Source: an uncultured Oscillospiraceae bacterium
GTDB taxonomy: Bacteria; Bacillota; Clostridia; Oscillospirales; Acutalibacteraceae
Direction: 5' to 3'
Assembly (NCBI GenBank): GCA_902489595.1
Contig: CABUAS010000075.1
Location: 1 to 8,623, forward strand
DNA: 8,623 nt
The position numbers and the translations under genes were made by a program. A model generated the notes under the pieces. That model saw only the letters and a program-made list of their open reading frames with translations, searched no databases and had not been told where the DNA came from. Below are positions 1-7,910 of the stretch, piece by piece (within the stretch, counting starts at the first letter, position 1; each line of letters starts with the position of its first letter).

Positions 1-7
1 TACTATA

Positions 8-56
8 TTGACTTTTTGTTAAAAATATGACATAATTTAATTAACTATAACATAAT
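8..56 (+). promoter_or_regulatory. Putative promoter(s) of the protease-PAS unit
   Basis: TTGACT (8-13) and CATAAT (31-36) are separated by exactly 17 bases, a good sigma-A type match that would start transcription near 43. A second, overlapping pair is possible: ATGACA (27-32) and CATAAT (51-56) with an 18-base spacer. The octamer ACATAATT is repeated at 30-37 and 50-57, which produces the two -10 candidates. Either start leaves a leader of roughly 50-70 bases before the protease ATG. These are hexamer matches read by eye in AT-rich DNA, so which pair is used is uncertain. Confidence 0.5.
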
Positions 57-58
57 TC

Positions 59-74
59 TGTCAAAAAATTGACA
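59..74. promoter_or_regulatory. Inverted repeat TGTCAA-N4-TTGACA, possible operator
   Basis: Two perfect 6-base arms, TGTCAA (59-64) and TTGACA (69-74), flank AAAA. The element lies just downstream of the predicted transcription starts and 36 bases before the protease ATG. That is a position where a dimeric repressor would block initiation or elongation. In RNA it could fold only a weak 6-bp hairpin. The binding protein is unknown, and no regulator gene is adjacent on this strand except the downstream PAS protein, which has no DNA-binding domain. Confidence 0.45.
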
Positions 75-94
75 TACTTATGAAGACGTAAAAC

Positions 95-104
95 AAAGGG
101 GGGG
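95..104 (+). promoter_or_regulatory. Ribosome binding site with a G7 run
   Basis: AAAGGGGGGG ends 6 bases before the ATG at 111 and is the only Shine-Dalgarno-like sequence there, so it fixes the start of the protease gene. The core is a homopolymer of seven G (98-104) instead of the usual AGGAGG seen at the other genes of this window. Confidence 0.75.
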
Positions 105-110
105 ATTCAT

Positions 111-3100
111 ATGAAAAATAAGTTCAAAAAAATATTGTCTGCAATACTTGCGGTTGTACTTATTCTTTCTGTCTGCATTTCCGGCGTTTATTATTGCATA
201 ATCAGCGACAGCGCCGATAAAATCACGCAGACGGCAAGCATCGATGAATTCTGCCTCAAAATAGTCGAATTCAACAAAAAATATAAAACTTTGGGCAATG
301 ATGTCTGCGAAATTGACGGCAAACCTGTATTCAACCGCTATGAAAACAGGCTGATTGTAAAAACAGCAAAGCCCCTTTTAAACAATGCCTTTGACAGCGT
401 GTATTATGATGATATTGCCGTGTTTCAGTATACCGATGATAAGACCTTGCAAAACGATTTTGAAAAATTTAAGGCACAGGGGCTTTCAGTGTCAAGAGAT
501 TATGTTTATTCCGACTGTGCCGACATAACCGAAAATGCCGTAGATTATAATACTGTTGACAAAAACTATGCTTACACAGACAGCGGCGCATCATACGCAA
601 GAAAAATATTTGAAAACAGCAATTACGATGAAATAACAGTTGCCATGATTGACACGGGAATTGATTATAATCATGAAGTTTTCAAAGACAGATATATTGA
701 AAACAACATTAATTTCAGTACATCCGGCGACGCAGATGATTCGATGGACGATCAGGGCCACGGCACTGCAACATCGGGCATTATAGTTTTATCAACACCG
801 AACAATGTTAAAGTTAAGCCATACAAAGTATTAAACTCTGACGGCTGCTGCACTTCCTCGCAGATAATTGCCGCACTTGAATATATAATGGCAGAAAAAG
901 ACAGACCCGACATTGTAAATATGAGCCTCGGCGGATACGATCTTCTCAATCTTGATAACTCAACTGTTGAAAGCTACACTGTATCAAAACTTATAGACAG
1001 CGGCGTAACAGTTTGTGCGGCGGCAGGCAATGAAAAGGTATGCTGTGATTACGGCACTCCTGCAAACTGTGACGGAGTAATCACAGTAAGCTCCCATGGG
1101 CAGAATTTTAAGTTCAGCAATTATTCTGATTACGGCAGTTGTGTGGACATATGCGCACCCGGCGAAAAAGTTCTTACTGCAAAACTTAACGGCGGTCTTT
1201 ATTCCCTGCTTTCCGGTACTTCATTTTCTGCGCCTTTCGTAAGTGCAGCATGCACATATATTTTAATGCAGCACCCTGATTTCACACCGTCTGAAATAAA
1301 AGAAAAACTGAAAAGCACCGCCGTAAAACCAAGCAAATATGATGAACTTTGTTTTGGCAGCGGAATACTGAGTTTTGCAAATATTATTGAAGATAAACAG
1401 TTTAAAGCACCGAAACCGTCTGTAACTTCGGGGGTATATAACGAAAAGCAAACAGTAAGTTTTGACGTTCCCGACGGATGTACTCTCATATATAAAACCG
1501 ACAGTATGAATGCAATAACTCCGGGCATAAACTCTTCGGTTTATATTAATCCGATTACAGTTGACAGCGACACAATTATTACATATGCACTTATTAAAGA
1601 CGGAAAATATGCAAGCCCGATTGAATCTGCCGAATACGAAATACAATATTACGCAGACGAAAATGACTTTGTAATGCAGTCTGACACGATAACAGGCTAC
1701 AATGGTGATAAAACGAACATCATTGTTCCCGATACGATAAACGGCGTTGCCCCGAGAGCGTATACCGACAAAACACATTCCTATACCCACATCGTTTTTC
1801 CCGACAGTGTTGAAGAAATAGGAGATTACGCTTTTGCAGGCAATACAAATCTCAGGTCAATAACAGCACACGGCGTTACAACACTTCTCGGCAAAAATAA
1901 TTTTTATAACTGTGAATATCTGCAAAGTGCGGATATGCCGAACCTTCAAAATGTAACAGAGGGCGCTTTCTGCGGCTGCAAAAGCCTTCACAGCATTAAC
2001 TTTGATAAAAATATTACACAGCTGAAAAGCAATCTTTTTAAAGATTCGGGAATTATATCACTTAATCTGCCGAATGCCGAAATTGACCCGTTATCAAATG
2101 ACAGCGTATTTTCAACACCGAACCTTGTTGAATGTTATGCGCCTGAAATAAGCATTTTCGGCACAAATATGTTTTACGGCTGTATGCTGCTTTATAAGTA
2201 TACATTCGGCGAAATTAAATCTCTCGGCGATTCATCTGTTTATAACTGCCAGAATTTTATAAATCTTGATGTTTCAGGACTTGAAGAACTTCACACTAAT
2301 GCACTTCACGGCTGCTTTATAAAAAATTTTTATGCGCCTGATATTATAAATTTTGAAGAAAATAACGGCGTGTTTGGCTCTTACTGCTACTGCAAAACGC
2401 TTGATTTGCCGAATTTTGAGGGCAATCTTTCAAATTATACACTGCACGATTCAACACTTGAAAATATTTATCTTGACAAAGTGTATAATATGGGAGCAAA
2501 AGCACTTGAAAATATGGCATATCTGAAAATTCTTTATCTGCCGAAAGTAGAAAAATTCTATACTCCGTCAACTTCAAAAAACACGCTTACAGGATTAGTA
2601 AAAACAAATCACTGCGCCGAAAAGCCGTCGCCGGATATTATATGGATACCTAATGCAACAATGACGGGAGCATGCGAGTTAGAAGACTTCGGATGTATTT
2701 TTGCACCGAAACTCAAAAATATAACGCTGAGAATACATAATAAAAATACGAAAGGTGTAATTTTAATAAGTAAACCTACTGCGTCATTTTCAATAATAAT
2801 CACCTGCTCAGACGGTATTTCTTCATTCACAAAAAAGCCCTTAATTGTAACCGAAAACGAACTGACAACATTAATAAACGCAACATATAACAACGCGCTT
2901 TTTGACGATTTCAGATTTATCAATCAGAATGAATACAGCTTTGAATATGCCTGTGATGATTATAATTTTTCTGTTCCTTTTGAAGTTGCAAAAAGAGCGT
3001 GGAACGACAACGACATCAACAAAAATGCATATGACACAGAAAACATATTTATATTCGATTTTACAAATGACAGAATTTTAAATGCAAGAGATTTTGCCGT

Positions 3101-3134
3101 TTACTCCAAAGCATTACACAATAAAACAACATAA
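111..3134 (+). CDS. Exported S8 subtilisin-like protease with BspA-type leucine-rich repeats
   Basis: Probably an extracellular or membrane-anchored serine endopeptidase of 1007 residues. A basic N-terminus and hydrophobic stretch (about 8-31) form a signal peptide or anchor. Residues about 35-165 look like a propeptide region. The S8 domain (about 172-425) has a complete active site: D181 in MIDTGID, H217 in GHGTATSG, oxyanion N307 in AAAGNE and S371 in SGTSFSAP. Residues about 432-512 resemble the chitobiase C-terminal/Fn3-associated module. About 560-816 hold roughly eleven BspA-like repeats of 22-23 residues (for example FYNCEYL, FCGCKSL, FYGCMLL). Residues 817-960 are unrecognised. The end carries one EF-hand/dockerin-like loop (D983, T985, D987, N991, D994) without a clear second copy. 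There are about 30 cysteines, several at a repeat consensus position. Such proteins are typical of gut Clostridia; the substrate is unknown. It is probably co-transcribed with the PAS gene 11 bases downstream. Confidence 0.92.
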   Translation: MKNKFKKILSAILAVVLILSVCISGVYYCIISDSADKITQTASIDEFCLKIVEFNKKYKTLGNDVCEIDGKPVFNRYENRLIVKTAKPLLNNAFDSVYYDDIAVFQYTDDKTLQNDFEKFKAQGLSVSRDYVYSDCADITENAVDYNTVDKNYAYTDSGASYARKIFENSNYDEITVAMIDTGIDYNHEVFKDRYIENNINFSTSGDADDSMDDQGHGTATSGIIVLSTPNNVKVKPYKVLNSDGCCTSSQIIAALEYIMAEKDRPDIVNMSLGGYDLLNLDNSTVESYTVSKLIDSGVTVCAAAGNEKVCCDYGTPANCDGVITVSSHGQNFKFSNYSDYGSCVDICAPGEKVLTAKLNGGLYSLLSGTSFSAPFVSAACTYILMQHPDFTPSEIKEKLKSTAVKPSKYDELCFGSGILSFANIIEDKQFKAPKPSVTSGVYNEKQTVSFDVPDGCTLIYKTDSMNAITPGINSSVYINPITVDSDTIITYALIKDGKYASPIESAEYEIQYYADENDFVMQSDTITGYNGDKTNIIVPDTINGVAPRAYTDKTHSYTHIVFPDSVEEIGDYAFAGNTNLRSITAHGVTTLLGKNNFYNCEYLQSADMPNLQNVTEGAFCGCKSLHSINFDKNITQLKSNLFKDSGIISLNLPNAEIDPLSNDSVFSTPNLVECYAPEISIFGTNMFYGCMLLYKYTFGEIKSLGDSSVYNCQNFINLDVSGLEELHTNALHGCFIKNFYAPDIINFEENNGVFGSYCYCKTLDLPNFEGNLSNYTLHDSTLENIYLDKVYNMGAKALENMAYLKILYLPKVEKFYTPSTSKNTLTGLVKTNHCAEKPSPDIIWIPNATMTGACELEDFGCIFAPKLKNITLRIHNKNTKGVILISKPTASFSIIITCSDGISSFTKKPLIVTENELTTLINATYNNALFDDFRFINQNEYSFEYACDDYNFSVPFEVAKRAWNDNDINKNAYDTENIFIFDFTNDRILNARDFAVYSKALHNKTT

Positions 3135-3145
3135 AGGAGAGTAAA

Positions 3146-3520
3146 ATGGAACTTTCAAAGTATTTTAAAAGCATTGTTGAACAGGACAGATGTGCCGTTG
3201 TGATATGCAATACAGAGCACAAAATTATTTATATGAACCCCGCAGCAATCACAAGATACGGCAAATCAGGCGGTGAAAAGCTGATAGGAAAAAGCCTTTT
3301 AAACTGCCATAATACAAAATCAAATAAACTGATTGAAAAAACTGTTGAATGGTTCAGACAAAGCAGCGAAAACAACATCATATTCACTTTCCGTAATGAA
3401 AAAGAAAACAAAGATGTTTATATGGTTGCTTTACGAGACGATGACGGCACGCTTATCGGCTACTATGAAAAACACGAATACCGCAATATTGAAACCATGA
3501 AATTATATGATTTTGAATAA
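3146..3520 (+). CDS. Small single-domain PAS protein
   Basis: A 124-residue, cytosolic-looking protein that is essentially one PAS domain. It has no signal peptide, membrane segment, kinase, cyclase or DNA-binding part. Visible PAS features are the N-terminal sensor strand (CAVVICNTEHKIIYMNPAA, 16-34), the E-x-LIGKSLLNCH segment (44-55) and the late strands FTFRN (80-84) and YMVALRDDDGTLIGYYE (92-108). The C54-H55 pair after the Gly-Lys turn resembles the CH motif of the PAS_10 type found at the C-terminus of DUF438 proteins. That assignment is from memory and tentative; a bound ligand or cofactor is not shown. An excellent AAAGGAG overlaps the protease stop codon, leaving 11 bases between the genes, so co-transcription and perhaps coupled translation are likely. 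It ends 6 bases before a strong terminator. Its partner and role are unknown. Confidence 0.82.
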   Translation: MELSKYFKSIVEQDRCAVVICNTEHKIIYMNPAAITRYGKSGGEKLIGKSLLNCHNTKSNKLIEKTVEWFRQSSENNIIFTFRNEKENKDVYMVALRDDDGTLIGYYEKHEYRNIETMKLYDFE

Positions 3521-3526
3521 AACATT

Positions 3527-3561
3527 AACCCCCGCAGAAACATTGAGTTTCTGCGGGGGTT
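3527..3561. terminator. Bidirectional hairpin terminator between convergent genes
   Basis: AACCCCCGCAGAAA (3527-3540) pairs perfectly with TTTCTGCGGGGGTT (3548-3561) around the 7-base loop CATTGAG, giving a 14-bp stem with a GC-rich core. The A-rich and T-rich ends let it work on either strand, although the U-tract is short on both sides. It starts 6 bases after the PAS stop and lies about 50 bases beyond the purB stop, so it can close both convergent units. Confidence 0.82.
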
Positions 3562-3577
3562 TAACATTATTGTAAAA

Positions 3578-3605
3578 CGGGTCGTCGGAGACGATAGCCC
3601 CTACA
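3578..3605 (-). terminator. Small GC palindrome after purB, possible terminator or dispersed repeat
   Basis: On the - strand the sequence just after the purB stop contains GGG-CTA-TCGTC-TCC-GACGA-CCC followed by G and TTTT. The arms TCGTC/GACGA enclose a 3-base loop, and GGG/CCC pair outside it with a CTA bulge on one side. This is terminator-like for purB. The opening TGTAGGGGC followed by a short palindrome also resembles short interspersed palindromic units that I recall from Ruminococcaceae genomes; this cannot be verified here. Confidence 0.5.
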
Positions 3606-3607
3606 TA

Positions 3608-5040
3608 TTAAACATTAATCTCAACATCAATGCCGAGAAGGTCTTTGTTGGCGTCAAGAATCGGCTGAACTGTTTCTTTAAGGAAATCAGCAGTCTGCTC
3701 AGGCGCTCTGCCCACAAAGTTTTCAGGTTTCATAACTGCAAGAATTTCTTCTTTCGTCATCATAAATGCAGGGTCTGCGGCAATACGATCCACAAGGTCG
3801 TTTTTACCGCCCTCAACCTTAACAACATTGCCTGCTGCCATGGAATGAACACGGATTTTTTCGTGAAGTTCCTGCCTGTCGCCGCCCTTCTTTACGGCAT
3901 CCATCATAATATTTTCGGTTGCCATAAACGGAAGTTCGCTCATAAGGCGTGCCTCAATAACCTTTGGATAAACAACAAGTCCGCTTGTAATATTGATATA
4001 TAAATCAAGAATACCATCTGTAGCAAGAAAAGCCTCAGCAACGGACACACGCTTGTTTGCACTGTCATCAAGCGTTCTTTCAAACCACTGTGCAGACGCA
4101 GTCCAAGCAGGATTCAAAGCATCAATCATAACATAACGTGAAAGCGATGCAATACGCTCAGACCTCATCGGATTGCGCTTATACGCCATTGCCGATGAAC
4201 CAATCTGATTTTTCTCAAACGGTTCTTCAATTTCTTTAAGGTTCTGAAGAAGTCTCAAATCATTTGAAAACTTACAGCAGGACTGTGCAATAAGTGCAAG
4301 GCAGTTGCAGACAATCGTATCAAGTTTTCTTGCATAAGTCTGTCCGCTTACAGGGAAACATTTTTTAAATCCCATTTTTTCGGCAATCTTTCTGTCAAGT
4401 TCTTTACACTTTTCGTGATCACCGTTGAAGAGTTCAAGGAATGACGCCTGTGTGCCTGTTGTGCCCTTTGAGCCAAGAAGCATAAGAGTATCGAGCACAT
4501 GGCAGATTTCCTCATAATCCATAACGAGATCCATAAGCCAGAGTGTTGCCCTTTTACCTACTGTTGTAGGCTGTGCAGGCTGAAAATGGGTAAAACCGAG
4601 ACACGGCATAGACTTATATTCATCTGCAAATTTTGCAACAGATGCAATAGCATTTACAAGCTTCTTTTTAATTAACAAAAGTGCCTCACGCATTGTAATT
4701 ACATCCGTATTGTCACCTACATAACAGCTTGTTGCACCAAGGTGAATAATAGGCTTTGCATTCGGGCACTGCTCGCCGTATGCATGAACATGGCTCATAA
4801 CATCATGGCGGAACATTTTTTCATATTCCCTTGCAACATCATAATTAATATCGTCCTGATGTGCTTTTAATTCTTCAATCTGCTCTTTTGTAACATTAAG
4901 TCCGAGCTCGTTTTCAGCCTCAGCAAGTGCAATCCACAGCTTTCTCCAGGTTTTAAACTTGAAATCGGGAGAATAAATATACTGCATTTCCTTGCTGGCA
5001 TAACGGGCGTTAAATGGTGAATTATACGTATTGTTTGCCA

Positions 5041-5041
<1 letters not shown>
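3608..5041 (-). CDS. purB: Adenylosuccinate lyase
   Basis: Cleaves SAICAR to AICAR plus fumarate, and adenylosuccinate to AMP plus fumarate, in the cytosol. The 477 residues show the fumarase/aspartase superfamily signature GSSAMAYKRNP (281-291), with Ala where the usual motif has Pro. They also show RHDVMSHVH (78-86; H79), the catalytic-acid segment GFTHFQPAQ (H152), GTTGTQASF (193-201) and QWFERTLDDSAN (318-329). From memory, these blocks, the length, and LVVYPKVIE and ELPFMATENI match the human-type enzyme much more closely than the roughly 430-residue Bacillus subtilis type; this branch is also present in other Clostridia. By alignment to the human enzyme, S282 would be the catalytic serine of the mobile loop. 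It is the last gene of the operon. Its ATG shares one base with the purC stop (TAATG) and lacks a strong ribosome binding site, so translational coupling to purC is likely. Confidence 0.96.
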
Positions 5042-5754
<713 letters not shown>

Positions 5755-5776
5755 TTTAAAATTCCTCCGTTTTAAT

Positions 5777-5807
5777 ATTATATTTTAAAATAATTATTTA
5801 CCGTAAA
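5777..5807 (-). promoter_or_regulatory. Weak candidate internal promoter before purC
   Basis: On the - strand a perfect TATAAT (5782-5777) lies in the dapL-purC gap, with TTTACG (5807-5802) upstream at a 19-base spacing. The -35 match and the spacing are poor, and AT-rich spacers produce TATAAT by chance. It might allow purC-purB to be expressed apart from the diaminopimelate genes, but this is weak evidence. Confidence 0.22.
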
Positions 5808-7008
5808 CTGTTTTGATTCTTTCAACTGCCTCGATTGTTTTTTCATAATTGCCGAATGCAGTCAAACGCAGATAGCCTTCGCCGCTCGGGCCGAAGCCTG
5901 AACCGGGTGTGCCGACAACCTGACACTTATCAAGCAAATCATCAAAGAATTCCCACGAGGTCATACCCTTTGGAACAGAGAGCCATACATAAGGTGAATT
6001 CACTGCACCGTAACATGTAAAGCCGGCCTCGGTAAGACCGTCATAAATAACCTTTGCATTGCGCTGATAATACGCAATAGTTTCTCTTGTCTGCTTTTTA
6101 CCCTCTTCACTGTAAACAGCCTCAGCCGCACGCTGTGTAATATAACTTACGCCGTTGAACTTTGTTGCCTGACGTCTTGCCCACAAAGGATTAAGGCTTA
6201 CACCGTCAAACTGCAAATCCTTCGGCACTACTGTATAACCGCATCTTACACCCGTGAAACCTGCTGTTTTTGAAAATGAACGGATTTCAATAGCACATTT
6301 CTTTGCGCCCTCAATTTCATAAATTGATTTCGGTGAATCATCTGTAATAAACGCTTCATATGCAGAGTCAAAAAGAATAAGAGAGTTATTTTCAAGCGCA
6401 TAATCAACCCATACTTTAAGTTGTTCCCTCGATGCAGTCATACCCGTTGGGTTATTCGGGAAACAAAGATAAATTATATCTGCCTTTTCTTCCGGAATAC
6501 ACGGCATAAAATTGTTTTCTGCAGTGCACGGCATATAAATAATATTATCAAAAAGACCGTCTTCGCCTTTATTGCCGCTTCTGCCTGCCATAATATTTGT
6601 ATCAAGATAAACAGGATAAACAGGATCGCAGATAGCAACTTTATTATCAACGCTGAAAATATCGCCTATATTGCCGCAGTCAGACTTTGCACCGTCGGAA
6701 AGAAAAATTTCGTCTTTTGCAATATCAATTCCCCTATCGGCATAATCATTTTTCTGAATAGCATCAATAATAAAACTTTCGCCGTATTCAGACGGATAGC
6801 CATGAAATGTTTTTTCATCAGCCATTTCATCAACTGCCTTATGCATGGCATCAATAACCGCAGGTGCCAGAGGCTTTGTAACATCACCGATTGAAAGGCG
6901 GATAACCTCTTTATCAGGGTGTGCAGCCTGATATTCTCTCTGCTTTCTTGCAACAGTTGAAAACAGATATGAACTTTCAATCTTCAAAAAATTCTCATTG
7001 ATTTTCAT
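5794..7008 (-). CDS. dapL: LL-diaminopimelate aminotransferase
   Basis: A PLP-dependent class I/II aminotransferase that converts tetrahydrodipicolinate and glutamate directly to LL-2,6-diaminopimelate and 2-oxoglutarate. It bypasses the succinylated or acetylated DapD/DapC/DapE steps. The 404 residues match DapL closely: LSIGDVTKPLAP (38-49), AMHKAVDEM (54-62), GYPSEYGE (70-77), NDYADRGIDI (87-96), SDGAKSDCGNI (104-114) and DPVYPVYLDTN (128-138). PLP contacts are visible as N185 in PNNPTG, D214 in LFDSAYEAF, and the Schiff-base lysine K247 in SFSKTAGFTGVR; R381 in RLTAFG should bind substrate carboxylate. AGGAGG (7017-7022) lies 8 bases before the ATG. It follows dapF by 37 bases, so the two consecutive enzymes are encoded together, product gene first. 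Used for both lysine and meso-diaminopimelate peptidoglycan. Confidence 0.97.
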   Translation of the reverse strand: MKINENFLKIESSYLFSTVARKQREYQAAHPDKEVIRLSIGDVTKPLAPAVIDAMHKAVDEMADEKTFHGYPSEYGESFIIDAIQKNDYADRGIDIAKDEIFLSDGAKSDCGNIGDIFSVDNKVAICDPVYPVYLDTNIMAGRSGNKGEDGLFDNIIYMPCTAENNFMPCIPEEKADIIYLCFPNNPTGMTASREQLKVWVDYALENNSLILFDSAYEAFITDDSPKSIYEIEGAKKCAIEIRSFSKTAGFTGVRCGYTVVPKDLQFDGVSLNPLWARRQATKFNGVSYITQRAAEAVYSEEGKKQTRETIAYYQRNAKVIYDGLTEAGFTCYGAVNSPYVWLSVPKGMTSWEFFDDLLDKCQVVGTPGSGFGPSGEGYLRLTAFGNYEKTIEAVERIKTVYGK

Positions 7009-7039
7009 ATTTTAATCCTCCTATTTAATTTTTACAATT

Positions 7040-7057
7040 TCAATATTTAAATATTGA
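7040..7057. repeat. Perfect 18-bp AT-rich palindrome over the dapF stop codon
   Basis: TCAATATTTAAATATTGA is a perfect self-complementary sequence spanning the last codons and stop of dapF and the start of the dapF-dapL gap. Without GC pairs or a U-tract it should not terminate transcription. As RNA it could form a weak hairpin that affects mRNA stability or dapL translation, and as DNA it could be a protein-binding site. It may also be chance in AT-rich sequence. Confidence 0.4.
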
Positions 7058-7889
7058 TTTCGCCTGTGAATACATATTCGCAGGGTCCTGTCATAAACAC
7101 GCTGTCTTTTTCATTACCGCTCCAGCTAATCTGCAGATCGCCGCCTAAAAGATGAATTGTAACATCATTATCTGCAAGGCCGTTAACGACAGCAGCAACC
7201 GCTGTTGCACATGAACCCGTGCCGCAGGCAAGCGTTTCACCTGTACCTCGCTCAAAAACACGCATTTCAATATTTTTCCTGTCAATAACCTTTGCAAACT
7301 CGGCGTTAACCTTTTTCGGAAAAACTGCCGTGTTGCCCTCAAACCGTGCGCCGTAAAAATCAAGATTAAAATCAATCGGGTGTTCGTCAATAAACATAAC
7401 TGCGTGGGGATTGCCCATTGAAACGCAGGTCATTTCAAACTCCCTGTCAGCCACGGTTATCTTCTCTTTAACGCATTTCTCGCTTTCGCTTACAACGGGA
7501 ACATCTGCCGCTTTAAGAATCGGCGCACCCATATCAACCTTAGCCGAAACAACCCTGCCGTTTTCTACAGCAACATCAATATACTTAACCGCGCCCATTG
7601 ACTCAATAGTGAACGATGTATTTTTTGTATAGCCTTTATCATAAACATATTTTGCAACGCAGCGAATAGCGTTGCCGCACATTTCGGCACGTGAGCCGTC
7701 GGCATTATACATAACCATTTCAAAATTGGCTTTTATGCCTTTTTTTATGATTATCATACCGTCACCGCCGACGCCGAAATGCCTGTCTGAAATCCTTTTT
7801 GCAGTTTCGGACTCATTTAATACCGTTTCTTCAAAACCGTCAATATAAACATAATCGTTGCCGCAGCCGTGCATTTTAGTAAATTTCAT
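7047..7889 (-). CDS. dapF: Diaminopimelate epimerase
   Basis: Cofactor-independent racemase that converts LL-diaminopimelate, the DapL product, to meso-diaminopimelate for peptidoglycan and lysine. It uses two cysteines as acid and base. With the ATG at 7889 the protein is 280 residues and begins MKFTKMHGCGNDYVYID, the family's usual N-terminus. An upstream in-frame TTG at 7892 would add one residue, but it is only one base from the GGTGA element and is unlikely. The catalytic pair is C71 in EMCGNAIRC and C222 in ACGTGSCA. Other conserved pieces are GVGGDG (40-45), MYNADGSRAE (60-69), GNPHAV (159-164) and RVFERGTGET (210-219). Two-domain length is normal. It lies 21 bases after the ANTAR gene and 37 before dapL, with no terminator between them. 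Confidence 0.96.
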   Translation of the reverse strand: MKFTKMHGCGNDYVYIDGFEETVLNESETAKRISDRHFGVGGDGMIIIKKGIKANFEMVMYNADGSRAEMCGNAIRCVAKYVYDKGYTKNTSFTIESMGAVKYIDVAVENGRVVSAKVDMGAPILKAADVPVVSESEKCVKEKITVADREFEMTCVSMGNPHAVMFIDEHPIDFNLDFYGARFEGNTAVFPKKVNAEFAKVIDRKNIEMRVFERGTGETLACGTGSCATAVAAVVNGLADNDVTIHLLGGDLQISWSGNEKDSVFMTGPCEYVFTGEINI

Positions 7890-7893
7890 CAAA

Positions 7894-7898
7894 TCACC
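7894..7898 (-). promoter_or_regulatory. dapF ribosome binding site (short spacing)
   Basis: GGTGA on the - strand lies 4 bases before the ATG at 7889 and 1 base before the TTG at 7892. The spacing favours ATG, giving a 280-residue protein. The site is weak compared with the AGGAGG of dapL and the GGAGG of purC, so dapF translation may rely partly on ribosomes finishing the ANTAR gene 21 bases upstream. Confidence 0.6.
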
Positions 7899-7910
7899 GT
7901 GTTATATAAA

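Noticed and set aside
69..74. Perfect TTGACA as a -35 element for the protease gene
   Set aside because: At a 17-base spacing the following hexamer (92-97) is AACAAA, not a -10, and the start codon would follow too closely. It is better explained as an arm of the inverted repeat.
174..200. Lipoprotein signal in the protease (LSVC or YYC near residues 19-29)
   Set aside because: Neither has the small residue (G, A or S) needed before the cysteine, so an ordinary signal peptide or membrane anchor is more likely.
752..2923. Several open frames of 65 to 175 codons on the - strand inside the protease gene
   Set aside because: They lie opposite a clearly coding frame with intact catalytic motifs, lack ribosome binding sites and encode no recognisable domain.
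3057..3131. Full dockerin and hence a cellulosome component
   Set aside because: Only one convincing calcium loop is present and no cohesin or scaffoldin is in the window. Only a dockerin-like loop can be claimed.
7890..7892. TTG start for dapF
   Set aside because: It is only one base from the GGTGA element. The adjacent ATG at 7889 gives the usual MKFTKMHG start.
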